Of a stretch of 64,000 nt of DNA, positions 26,520 through 34,845 are shown piece after piece. Source of the DNA: a marine gamma proteobacterium HTCC2148. GTDB taxonomy: Bacteria; Pseudomonadota; Gammaproteobacteria; Pseudomonadales; Halieaceae. The notes beneath the pieces are model-generated. The model ran no database searches. It had not been told where the DNA came from and saw only the letters and a program-made list of their open reading frames with translations. The DNA is taken from the NCBI GenBank assembly GCA_000156295.1, contig DS999232.1, forward strand, positions 1 to 64,000, given 5' to 3'. How positions within the stretch are numbered: the stretch's first letter is position 1; each line of letters begins with the position of its first letter. The position numbers and the translations under genes were made by a program.

Positions 26520-27932
26520 CTACTTGCTACCTGAGGCTGCAGGCGCTGCAGGCACAATCAGGTAGGAGTTCAGGTTGTAGACGTCATCAGGACTGAGCAG
26601 GCCGGCCTGTTCTTTCAATCTCAGCAAATCCAGAATGTAATCATAACGGCTGTTAGCGTAGTCACGCTGTGAAGAGAACAAAGTGTTTTGCGCATTTAAA
26701 ACATCCACTACGTTACGGGTACCGACCTCATAGCCCGCCTGAGTAGCATCCAACGCGCTTTTGGAAGACACAATACTCTGCTTGCGCGCTTTCACTCGAG
26801 AAACATCGCTGACCACGGTCATGTGCAGCGACCGGGTAGCGGTCACCGTATTGCGGCTCAGGTTGATACGATTTTCCCTGGCTGCATTGAATTCCTGCGC
26901 CGATTTTCGGCGATTGGCGCTGATGGCCCCTCCGGAATAAAGCGGTAAATCTACGCGCACCTCCCAGCGGTCACCGTCGGTGGAATTGAACGGAGATGTG
27001 TTGAAGCCCGTATCCGGCACAATGTTGCGACTACCGTCAGTTTCGGTGTCGGAGTAGCGATAATTGCCGCTTATCCGAAAGGCGTGTTCAGAGGCATTGG
27101 CTTTTGAATTCTGGCGTGACGCTTCTTCGCCATATTTGGCCGCTTTCAGATTGAAATTATTTTCCAGGGCGAAGTCGACCCAGGAAGCTCTGTCAATGGG
27201 TTCGGGTAGTTTGATCTCGAAGTCTTCTTTGAGAATATTGAGAGTGCTGTGCTTTTGCCCGGTGAGAACGGAAAGCTGCTCCAGGGCGACTGCGACATTA
27301 TTTTCATCGACGATGCGGTTTACCCGAGACAAGTCATAGGCTGCCTGGGCTTCATAAACGTCGGTAATGGCAATCAAACCCACTTCAAAGCGCTGTTGGG
27401 TTTGCTCCAGCTGGCGTTCAAAGGCGCGCTCCTGCGCTTTGGATGCTTCGAGGTTGTCCTGTGCTCGCAGCACAGTGAGGTATGCCTCTACCACTCGCAC
27501 CACCAGGTTTTGCTGGTTGCCTGCAAACGTCGCCTCAGCCTGCTTGCTTAATTCTTTGCCCGACTGAAAGCTGAACCATGCTGGCAAGTCGAAAAGCGCC
27601 TGGTTAAGAGAGACCGAAAAACCTTCTGAGATAGTGTCATTGGTCGTCGTGGTATCTATAGTCGACAAAGTGTTGTCTGCAAAATCAACACTTTCACTAT
27701 CGGTATCTGTATCGGAGCCGGACCTGGAATAGTCTGCGCCAATCTGAGGTAAGAGTGCAGAAAGCCCGAGGTTTTCCCGTTCCCGATTAGCCAGATAGGT
27801 AGCCTCTTCCGACTTCAACTGGGCATCGTTTTCCAGTGCCAGTTCGTAAATATCAAGCAGCGAGTCTGCACGGGTTGTAAAGCTTCCCAGCGAAAGTGTC
27901 AGCGCTAATAGCGTGACTCCAGTCTTTCTCAT
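26520..27932 (-). CDS. tolC: TolC family outer membrane efflux protein
   Basis: The outer membrane channel for tripartite efflux pumps and type I secretion. The 470-residue precursor has a signal peptide (MRKTGVTLLALTLSLGSFTTRADS, cleavage expected near residue 22; written here as the whole leader only in part: MRKTGVTLLALTLSLGSF). Two OEP repeats of long coiled helices follow, with the typical NAQNTLFSSQRDYANSRYD near the C-terminus. The ATG at 27930-27932 has AAGAGGAC eight bases upstream; an earlier in-frame ATG would precede the signal peptide. It is divergent from yqiB-cpdA-parE, the tolC neighbourhood of E. coli. Confidence 0.93.
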   Translation of the reverse strand: MRKTGVTLLALTLSLGSFTTRADSLLDIYELALENDAQLKSEEATYLANRERENLGLSALLPQIGADYSRSGSDTDTDSESVDFADNTLSTIDTTTTNDTISEGFSVSLNQALFDLPAWFSFQSGKELSKQAEATFAGNQQNLVVRVVEAYLTVLRAQDNLEASKAQERAFERQLEQTQQRFEVGLIAITDVYEAQAAYDLSRVNRIVDENNVAVALEQLSVLTGQKHSTLNILKEDFEIKLPEPIDRASWVDFALENNFNLKAAKYGEEASRQNSKANASEHAFRISGNYRYSDTETDGSRNIVPDTGFNTSPFNSTDGDRWEVRVDLPLYSGGAISANRRKSAQEFNAARENRINLSRNTVTATRSLHMTVVSDVSRVKARKQSIVSSKSALDATQAGYEVGTRNVVDVLNAQNTLFSSQRDYANSRYDYILDLLRLKEQAGLLSPDDVYNLNSYLIVPAAPAASGSK

Positions 27933-27975
27933 GTCTTGTCCTCTTAACGGGGGAAATAACGGCTTGTAACCGCTT

Positions 27976-27984
27976 ATTCTAGCA
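27976..27984 (-). promoter_or_regulatory. Possible extended -10 promoter for tolC
   Basis: On the minus strand TGCTAGAAT forms an extended -10 (TGn plus TAGAAT) about 44 bases before the tolC ATG. The -35 region is poor, so this rests on the extended -10 only. Confidence 0.3.
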
Positions 27985-28134
27985 GTACAGGAACTGACTT
28001 GCATTGTGTGCGCCACATTCCACAACGCGGATAGTCTGCGCTATCATAAGTGCTACACTCAAAGCAGGTCTATGCCATAGAGCATGGATTTGACTCAATT
28101 CATCGCATGAATGCGTTAAACAGGAGCAAGACCG

Positions 28135-28581
28135 TTGCTACAAGCCCGAAACAGGCAATTTAAGCTGGACCTCGCAGAGCTTCACGCGATCTGCGAGGCT
28201 AATTATGTCCGGTTTTTAAGGCTGTTTCCTGCGTATGAAACCAGTAATGTTCGGGAATTCCAGCTGGGGCCCGCCCACGTGCACCTGGAGGTCATCGAAC
28301 GTTGTCGGTATACCACGATCTTCTCTTTGTCACAGCAACACGCGGAGGCTCGTTGGCTGGGGGGACTTAAAGTCGAAGTGCGGGCCTATCATGACGCGGG
28401 CATGTTGGAAGTCGGTAGCTTTCAATCGCATCGGCGTATCCAGCCCCGCTATAATTACCCCAACGAACAAATGCATCAGCAAGATGAAAAGTCCCAACAA
28501 AATCGCTTTCTTGCGGACTGGCTGGAACATTGCCTCGGCAATGGCCGCAGCAGCCACCAACTGGTTATCGGCGGAGTTTAA
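28135..28581 (+). CDS. yqiB: DUF1249 family protein (YqiB)
   Basis: A 148-residue conserved protein of unknown function. The family core is recognisable: LHAICEANYVRFLRLFP, VIERCRYTTIFSL, and the C-terminal RYNYPNEQMHQQDEKSQQNR with FLADWLEHCL. The start is TTG at 28135 with AGGAG about eight bases upstream. It sits between tolC and cpdA as in E. coli, where nudF is also present; nudF is absent here. Co-conservation with cpdA is the only hint to its job. Confidence 0.88.
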   Translation: MLQARNRQFKLDLAELHAICEANYVRFLRLFPAYETSNVREFQLGPAHVHLEVIERCRYTTIFSLSQQHAEARWLGGLKVEVRAYHDAGMLEVGSFQSHRRIQPRYNYPNEQMHQQDEKSQQNRFLADWLEHCLGNGRSSHQLVIGGV

Positions 28582-28603
28582 GCGGGCTTAACCGCGCCTC
28601 GTT

Positions 28604-29443
28604 ATGTCGAAAACAGAACACAAGCCCCGCTACATCCAGACTGAAGGAGATACGGTTCGTCTGGTGCAGATCACAGATACTCATCTGTGCGCCAACCCGG
28701 GCGGCACACTGCTGGATATGGATACTGATCGTTCGCTGAAACTGGTTATTGAGCGAGCCCTGCAGGAGCGTGGAACGCCCGATGGTGTTCTCTGCACCGG
28801 TGATCTGTCTGATCAGGGTTCCCTGCAGGCGTACCGCCGATTAATCGCTCATCTGCAAGAGATTCCCGCTCCTGATTTCTGGCTCCCAGGCAATCATGAT
28901 GATCTCAGCGAAATGCAGGCCGCGGTAGACACTAGCGATCGGCTTTGTGCTGAAGTGCTGGCGGGCAACTGGCAGGTCATTCTATTAAACTCCCAAATTC
29001 CCGGTGAAGTAGGCGGCCGGCTGGGTAGCGATGAGCTGGAAAAACTGCGCTTGGCACTCGAGCGTGCACAAGCCGAGGGTTTGCACTCACTCGTTTGTTT
29101 GCATCATCAACCCGTTGCCATTGGCAGTGCATGGATTGATCAGCAGATGGTAGAAGACGCGGATCAATTCTGGGAAATTGTGGATGCGGCCAGTTCGGTC
29201 AAGGGAGTCCTGTGGGGGCACGTTCATCAACAGATAGATGAGCGTCGTGGCGATATTGCCCTGATGGCGTCTCCGTCAAGCTGCGTTCAGTTCGCCCCCG
29301 GGAGTGCAATGTTCAAAGCTGACGATAAACCGCCCGGTTATCGTTGGCTGGATCTGTGTAGCGATGGCAGCATCAATACTGGGGTCTCGAGGGTGACCGG
29401 TGTTGATTTTACCGTCGACCTGGAATCTGGCGGTTATTTGTAG
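28604..29443 (+). CDS. cpdA: 3',5'-cyclic-AMP phosphodiesterase
   Basis: A class III cAMP phosphodiesterase that lowers cellular cAMP. Metallophosphoesterase motifs occur in order: ITDTHLC (D-x-H), GDLSDQGS (GD), LPGNHDD (GNHD), LHHQPV, and GHVHQQ (GHxH), giving a full di-metal site. Length is 279 residues. It begins 22 bases after yqiB, so the two are co-transcribed, and parE follows after 126 bases. Confidence 0.94.
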   Translation: MSKTEHKPRYIQTEGDTVRLVQITDTHLCANPGGTLLDMDTDRSLKLVIERALQERGTPDGVLCTGDLSDQGSLQAYRRLIAHLQEIPAPDFWLPGNHDDLSEMQAAVDTSDRLCAEVLAGNWQVILLNSQIPGEVGGRLGSDELEKLRLALERAQAEGLHSLVCLHHQPVAIGSAWIDQQMVEDADQFWEIVDAASSVKGVLWGHVHQQIDERRGDIALMASPSSCVQFAPGSAMFKADDKPPGYRWLDLCSDGSINTGVSRVTGVDFTVDLESGGYL

Positions 29444-29569
29444 GCGCCATCAACCCCTCTTTACACGAAGCCGTCCAAATATTTCTTACGCCAGCCGCTG
29501 TCGTTTGCTCTCGCTCATGTACAATGGCTGCATCCTAATTTCTAAAGCCATAAATCGCTAAAACTACGA

Positions 29570-31456
29570 ATGAGCCAATATACCGCCGAAGATATCGAAG
29601 TCCTCACGGGACTTGAACCCGTGCGCAAGCGCCCGGGTATGTATACCGACACTACTCGCCCTAACCACCTTGCACAGGAGGTTATCGATAACTCCGTGGA
29701 CGAAGCACTTGCTGGCCACGCAGACCAGATCGATGTCATTCTTCATAAGGGCGGCTCCGTATCTGTATCGGACAATGGCCGGGGCATGCCAGTCGACATT
29801 CATCCCGAGCAGGGTAAGCCGGGGGTGGAGGTTATTCTTTCTACCCTGCATGCCGGGGGTAAGTTCTCTAACAAAAACTACGAGTTTAGTGGCGGCCTGC
29901 ATGGCGTGGGTGTGTCGGTGGTTAACGCCCTCTCCAGCGAATTAGTGGTGAGTATCAAGCGCGATGGCAGCGTTCATCAGATTACTTTTTCTGGGGGGGA
30001 AAAAACGTCTGACCTGGCTGTGATAGACAGCTGCGGCAAGCGTAATACCGGCACCATGGTGAAGTTTACCCCGGATGCCAAGTATTTCGATTCTATCAAT
30101 TTTTCCGTATCGCGCCTGGTACATGTGCTACGTGCCAAAGCTGTCTTATGCCCTGGTCTCAGGGTTAAGTTCAAAGACGAAAAAAAGGGTGAGACCCAGG
30201 AGTGGTATTACGAAGACGGCCTTACTGACTATTTAGCAGACGCCACAATTGATTTTCCGGCGATTCCTGAAGAACCGTTTGTGGGCAGTTTTAGTGGCAG
30301 CAGCGAAGGTGTGGACTGGGCGGTCCAGTGGTTGCCCGAGGGTGGGGAGGTTATCGCCGAGTCCTATGTGAATCTTATTCCTACCGCCCAGGGCGGCACC
30401 CACGTAAACGGCCTGCGTACCGGATTACTGGACGCTATGCGCGAGTTTTGTGAGTTGCGCAGCTTATTGCCTCGGGGCATCAAGCTCGCCCCCGACGATA
30501 TTTGGGATCGCTGTTGTTATGTACTGTCTTCCAAACTGGGTGATCCGCAATTTTCCGGTCAAACCAAGGAGCGGCTCTCTTCCAGGGAAGCTGCGGCGTT
30601 TGTTTCGGGCGTTTCCAAGGATGCGTTTAGCCTGTGGCTTAACCAGCACACTGAGGAAGCCGAGAAGCTGGCGGAAATGTGCATTAATAATGCGCAGAGC
30701 CGTATGCGTAGCGCCAAGAAAATCGTGCGCAAAAAAGTTTCTGCCGGCCCAGCCCTGCCGGGTAAATTGGCAGATTGCTCAGGTGAAGATCCTACCCGCG
30801 GCGAGCTGTTTCTGGTGGAGGGGGACTCAGCTGGCGGCAGTGCCAAGCAGGCGCGGGACCGCGAGTTCCAGGCTATCCTGCCTTTGCGCGGTAAAATCCT
30901 GAATACCTGGGAAGTAGATTCCCAGGAAATCCTGGCCTCCCAGGAAGTGCACAATATTTCGATCGCCCTTGGCATTGATCCCGCCAGCGACGATCTCTCC
31001 GATTTGCGCTATCACAAAGTGTGCATCCTGGCGGATGCGGATTCAGATGGTTTGCACATCGCTACCTTGATCTGCGCATTGTTTGTTCGCCATTTCCGTA
31101 GTTTGGTCGCGGCGGGCCACGTTTATGTGGCTATGCCGCCTCTTTACCGCATTGATGTGGGCAAAGAGGTTTTCTACGCCTTGGATGAAGGCGAAAAGCA
31201 AGGCGTGCTTGATCGAATCGAGGCGGAAAAAAAGCGCGGCAACGTCAATGTGCAGCGTTTCAAGGGCCTGGGTGAGATGAACCCGCTACAGTTGCGCGAG
31301 ACTACAATGGACCCGGATACACGCCGTCTGGTCCGTCTGGTATTGGACGCCGGTGATGGCACCAATAATATGCTGGATATGTTGCTGGCCAAGAAGCGAG
31401 CTTCCGATCGCAAGGCTTGGCTGGAGAAAAAAGGCGACCTGGCCGAGGTTGTTTAG
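29570..31456 (+). CDS. parE: DNA topoisomerase IV subunit B
   Basis: The ATPase subunit of topoisomerase IV, which decatenates daughter chromosomes together with ParC. The GHKL motifs are EVIDNSVDEALAG, VSDNGRGMPVD and GGLHGVGVSVVNALSS. The TOPRIM domain has LVEGDSAGGSAKQ and ILADADSDGLHI. It ends QRFKGLGEMNPLQL... as in ParE (628 residues, normal, versus about 800 for GyrB). parC is not in the window. It converges on recG across 22 bases. Confidence 0.97.
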   Translation: MSQYTAEDIEVLTGLEPVRKRPGMYTDTTRPNHLAQEVIDNSVDEALAGHADQIDVILHKGGSVSVSDNGRGMPVDIHPEQGKPGVEVILSTLHAGGKFSNKNYEFSGGLHGVGVSVVNALSSELVVSIKRDGSVHQITFSGGEKTSDLAVIDSCGKRNTGTMVKFTPDAKYFDSINFSVSRLVHVLRAKAVLCPGLRVKFKDEKKGETQEWYYEDGLTDYLADATIDFPAIPEEPFVGSFSGSSEGVDWAVQWLPEGGEVIAESYVNLIPTAQGGTHVNGLRTGLLDAMREFCELRSLLPRGIKLAPDDIWDRCCYVLSSKLGDPQFSGQTKERLSSREAAAFVSGVSKDAFSLWLNQHTEEAEKLAEMCINNAQSRMRSAKKIVRKKVSAGPALPGKLADCSGEDPTRGELFLVEGDSAGGSAKQARDREFQAILPLRGKILNTWEVDSQEILASQEVHNISIALGIDPASDDLSDLRYHKVCILADADSDGLHIATLICALFVRHFRSLVAAGHVYVAMPPLYRIDVGKEVFYALDEGEKQGVLDRIEAEKKRGNVNVQRFKGLGEMNPLQLRETTMDPDTRRLVRLVLDAGDGTNNMLDMLLAKKRASDRKAWLEKKGDLAEVV

Positions 31457-31478
31457 ATCCAAGGGGCATAAAGAACGC

Positions 31479-33545
31479 CTAGACCTTGGCGAATTCCCGG
31501 CTGGTCCCAGTCCATCGGTGTATTAGCGGCTCTGCGAGGTCGGGATGATTCGCTTGAATATTGGCAGCGATATCTTGCACCTCTTCCAGCAGGTGATTAT
31601 GCGTCGGCAATTGTGCAATCCTGAATTCCATTAAGCCGGTTTGGCGGGTGCCTAGCACTTCGCCGGGCCCTCGCAGCTCGAGGTCTTTTTCGGCAATGTA
31701 AAAGCCATCGGTACTTGCCCGCATTGCTTGTAAGCGCTGCTTGCCATTCAACGAAAGTGGGCTTTGGTAGAGCAGTACACAGTGACTGGCGGCTGTGCCA
31801 CGGCCTACTCGACCGCGCAACTGATGAAGCTGGGCGAGGCCAAGTCGCTCAGGGTTTTCGATAATCATCAGGCTGGCATTGGGCACATCTACCCCCACTT
31901 CGATCACTGTGGTGGCCACCAGTAAGTCAATTTTTCCTGCCTTGAAGGCCGCCATGACCAAGTCTTTTTCCGTCGGCTTTAAGCGGCCGTGTACCAGGCC
32001 AACCGCAAGGTCGGGCAGCGCCTCAGCCAATTCGGCAGCGGTAGCTTCTGCCGCCTGGGCCTGCAATACGTCGCTTTCCTCAACCAGGGTGCAGACCCAA
32101 TAAGTTTGGCGACCTCCGGCACAGGCGTTTGCCACGCGTTGCACAATTTGTTCTCGGCGGCTGTTATCAATTAACGCGGTCTCTACAGGTTGTCGACCTG
32201 GCGGCAACTCATCAATAACGGAACAATCGAGGTCGGCATAAGCAACCATGGAAAGGGTGCGGGGTATGGGTGTAGCCGTCATAACCAACTGGTGAGGGCG
32301 TCCCACATCAGGTCCTGATTTTTCAGTAAGCGATAGCCGCTGGTGCACTCCGAACCGGTGTTGTTCATCGACGATAACGAGGCCCAGTCGTTCGAACATG
32401 ACATCGGCTTGAAACAGGGCGTGCGTTCCTATGACCAGAGCTGCGCTTCCGGAGGAAATAGTTTCCAGGGCTTCGACCCGCTTCTTGCCCTTTATGCGGC
32501 CGCTGAGCCATGCGATGTTGATATCAAGCTGGGAAAACCAGCTCATAAAATTCAGGCGATGCTGCTCCGCCAGAATTTCTGTGGGCGCCATAATAGCAAC
32601 CTGATAGCCGCTGGCGATGGCTTGCAGTGCCGCAGCCGCAGCCACCAGGGTTTTGCCTGACCCGACGTCTCCCTGCACCAGGCGCAGCATGGGATGAGGC
32701 TTGGCGATATCCTCGGTGATCTCCTGCATAACGCGCTGCTGGGCAGCGGTCGGTGAAAAAGGCAAAGAGCCAAGAAACTGTTCCAGTAGTTGTGCATTGC
32801 CATGTAGCTGAGGAGATCCTGCCGCTTGCTGTTGTGCCCGCAAGCCTTGCAAGGTGAGGTTATGTGCGACCAGTTCTTCGACTGCCAGGCGCAGCTGAGC
32901 AGGGTGGTTGCCTTCGCGCAGGGATTCCTGTGGCGCATCCGGCGGTGGTGTGTGCAGAAACACCAGCGCCTCTCCGAGGCCATAGGGCAGGGGGTGCTCT
33001 GTAGGCAGCAACTCTTGCGGGGTGCTGTGCTTTAACCGCGTGACGGCTTGTGCACAAAGCTTGCGCCACTGATTTTGTCCTATCCCTCCAAGCGCAGGAT
33101 AAACTGGAGTGAGGGCGTCTTCTGTCTCGACTTCGCCCTCGATGACCTGTCGGTATTCGGGATGGTACATTTCCAGCCCGCTGCCGCCGCGGCGGACCTG
33201 GCCGAAACAGCGCAGGCGTGTGCCTGGTTTGAGATTGTTTTTTTGGGCGGCGGAAAAATGAAAGAAGCGCAAGCTGATGGTGCCGGTGCCATCCTGTAAG
33301 CGAACAACCAGACTTCGGCGCCGACCAAAAGCGATATCGGCCACCCGGACCTCACCCTCTATGACTACATCAACGCCGTCTTGAGTCGCGCCTATGGGGG
33401 TAACTCGAGTGCGGTCCTGGTAGCGTAGCGGTAAGTGGAAGAGCAGGTCTTCAACCCGGTGAATGCCAACGTCTGCAAGCTTGGTAGCAAGCTTGGGGCC
33501 TACACCACGCAGTTGCGTTACTGGATCAGCAGCTATTCCCGGCAC
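31479..33545 (-). CDS. recG: ATP-dependent DNA helicase RecG
   Basis: A branched-DNA helicase that regresses stalled forks and processes recombination intermediates. The N-terminal wedge/OB domain (about residues 1-250) opens with TQLRGVGPKLATKLADVGI. The helicase core has Walker A QGDVGSGKTLVA, the DEQH box VDEQHRFGV, VMTATPIPRTL, and VGVDVPNASLMIIENPERLG, ending with the RGRVGRG motif. It has 688 residues. The start is GTG at 33545, overlapping the oxyR stop by one base, so it closes the operon from yicC. Confidence 0.96.
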   Translation of the reverse strand: MPGIAADPVTQLRGVGPKLATKLADVGIHRVEDLLFHLPLRYQDRTRVTPIGATQDGVDVVIEGEVRVADIAFGRRRSLVVRLQDGTGTISLRFFHFSAAQKNNLKPGTRLRCFGQVRRGGSGLEMYHPEYRQVIEGEVETEDALTPVYPALGGIGQNQWRKLCAQAVTRLKHSTPQELLPTEHPLPYGLGEALVFLHTPPPDAPQESLREGNHPAQLRLAVEELVAHNLTLQGLRAQQQAAGSPQLHGNAQLLEQFLGSLPFSPTAAQQRVMQEITEDIAKPHPMLRLVQGDVGSGKTLVAAAAALQAIASGYQVAIMAPTEILAEQHRLNFMSWFSQLDINIAWLSGRIKGKKRVEALETISSGSAALVIGTHALFQADVMFERLGLVIVDEQHRFGVHQRLSLTEKSGPDVGRPHQLVMTATPIPRTLSMVAYADLDCSVIDELPPGRQPVETALIDNSRREQIVQRVANACAGGRQTYWVCTLVEESDVLQAQAAEATAAELAEALPDLAVGLVHGRLKPTEKDLVMAAFKAGKIDLLVATTVIEVGVDVPNASLMIIENPERLGLAQLHQLRGRVGRGTAASHCVLLYQSPLSLNGKQRLQAMRASTDGFYIAEKDLELRGPGEVLGTRQTGLMEFRIAQLPTHNHLLEEVQDIAANIQANHPDLAEPLIHRWTGTSREFAKV

Positions 33546-34444
33546 TAATCTTTCAGGGCCTCGGCAAGCAGATCAATCACCTGGGGACGGGGGTAGCTCA
33601 CTCTCCAGGCCAGGGCTATTGTGCGGTAAGGGCTGGGCTCCTGAAATGGACGCACTACTAAATCGTGTTCTGAGTAAAGGGCGATATTAGCGGCAGATTC
33701 GGGCAGTACGGTAATGCCCATGCCACTGGCCACCATGTGCTTGAGAGTGTCCAGAGAACTGCCTTCAACGACAGTGTGGTCCCGGGCGTTATGAGCCACG
33801 ATAGACTCCTGTAATCCGGGGCAGGCCTCCAGCACCTGATCCCTGAAACAATGACCTTCACCCATTAGCAGCACTTTGTGTTCTGCCAGTGCCGTTGGAG
33901 CGATAGTGCTCTGTTTGGCCATAGAGTGATCTCGCGGCATCATCACAACGAACGGCTCATCAAACAGTGAACGGGTAACGACTTCTGGCTCAGTGAACGG
34001 GAGGGCCACGAAAATAGCATCGAGGGCACCGCTACTCAGTTTGACTCGCAGGTCGGCGGTGTAGTTCTCCTCGAGATACATGGGCATTTCCGGGGCCAGT
34101 TGATTTATGCCGGGCACCAGGCGAGGAAATAGGTAAGGACCAACGGTATAAATCGCCCCCACTGACAGCACGCTGCCGAGCGGGTCTTTGCCTTGCTCGG
34201 CCATGCTCACCAGGTTACTGGCCTCTTGCAGCACCGTCCTGGCCTGGGCAACGATTTGTTCTCCCGTGGGCGTGGGGCTGACCTTGTGTCGTGCTCGCTC
34301 GAACAGCGCAATGCCCAGTTCATCCTCCAGTTTTTTGATGGCGATGCTGAGAGTCGGCTGGCTTACATTGCAGGCATCGGCGGCCTTGCGGAAATGTCCC
34401 GCTTCAGACAATGCAACCAGATAGCGTAGTTCAGTGAGAGTCAT
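33545..34444 (-). CDS. oxyR: LysR-type peroxide-sensing regulator OxyR
   Basis: A 299-residue LysR-type regulator. The N-terminal helix-turn-helix RKAADACNVSQPTLSIAIKK is followed by the effector domain. Both redox cysteines are at the E. coli positions: Cys199 in GEGHCFRDQ and Cys208 in LEACPG, which form the disulphide on oxidation by peroxide. It should therefore act as a real OxyR. It is placed between ridA (one-base overlap, TAATG) and recG. OxyR next to recG is also seen in Pseudomonas. Unlike many oxyR genes it has no divergent target; a separate promoter is not evident. Confidence 0.93.
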   Translation of the reverse strand: MTLTELRYLVALSEAGHFRKAADACNVSQPTLSIAIKKLEDELGIALFERARHKVSPTPTGEQIVAQARTVLQEASNLVSMAEQGKDPLGSVLSVGAIYTVGPYLFPRLVPGINQLAPEMPMYLEENYTADLRVKLSSGALDAIFVALPFTEPEVVTRSLFDEPFVVMMPRDHSMAKQSTIAPTALAEHKVLLMGEGHCFRDQVLEACPGLQESIVAHNARDHTVVEGSSLDTLKHMVASGMGITVLPESAANIALYSEHDLVVRPFQEPSPYRTIALAWRVSYPRPQVIDLLAEALKD

Positions 34445-34827
34445 TATAAGGCGAGTATGGCTTCAACCTCGATGTCGACCGCTTTAGGCAGGGCCGCCAC
34501 CTGGACGCAGGCGCGAGCTGGATAGGGCTCTTCAAAGTAGGAGGCCATCAACTCATTAACCACTGCGAAGTTGCCAAGATCAGTGAGGGAGATGTTAATT
34601 TTCACTGCGTCATTGAGACTGCCACCAGCGGCATTGGCGATTGCGGCAAGGTTTTTAAAAACCTGAGTTGCCTGAGCGCTAATATCGCCAGTGACCAACT
34701 CCATGGTGTCAGGAACAAGCGGAATTTGTCCTGAAATCCAGACCGTATTGCCAACCTTGACTGCCTGGGAATAAGGCCCAATCGCGGCCGGTGCATCAGG
34801 CGTTGAAATAATTGCGCGGTTAGTCAC
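34444..34827 (-). CDS. ridA: RidA family reactive imine deaminase
   Basis: A 127-residue RidA/YjgF (TIGR00004) protein that hydrolyses reactive 2-aminoacrylate and related imines made by PLP enzymes. Typical motifs: APAAIGPYSQAVKVGN, VWISGQIPL, and the catalytic Arg in ARACVQVAALPKAVDIEVE. The start is GTG at 34827, with AAGGAG upstream. It lies 18 bases after spoT, an arrangement also seen in Pseudomonas. Confidence 0.95.
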   Translation of the reverse strand: MTNRAIISTPDAPAAIGPYSQAVKVGNTVWISGQIPLVPDTMELVTGDISAQATQVFKNLAAIANAAGGSLNDAVKINISLTDLGNFAVVNELMASYFEEPYPARACVQVAALPKAVDIEVEAILAL

Positions 34828-34845
34828 GTTGTGGCTCCTTGTTGC

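Noticed and set aside
31458-31480. CCAAGG...CCTTGG repeat between parE and recG as bidirectional terminator
   Set aside because: A six-base stem with a loop of about 20 bases and no T tracts.
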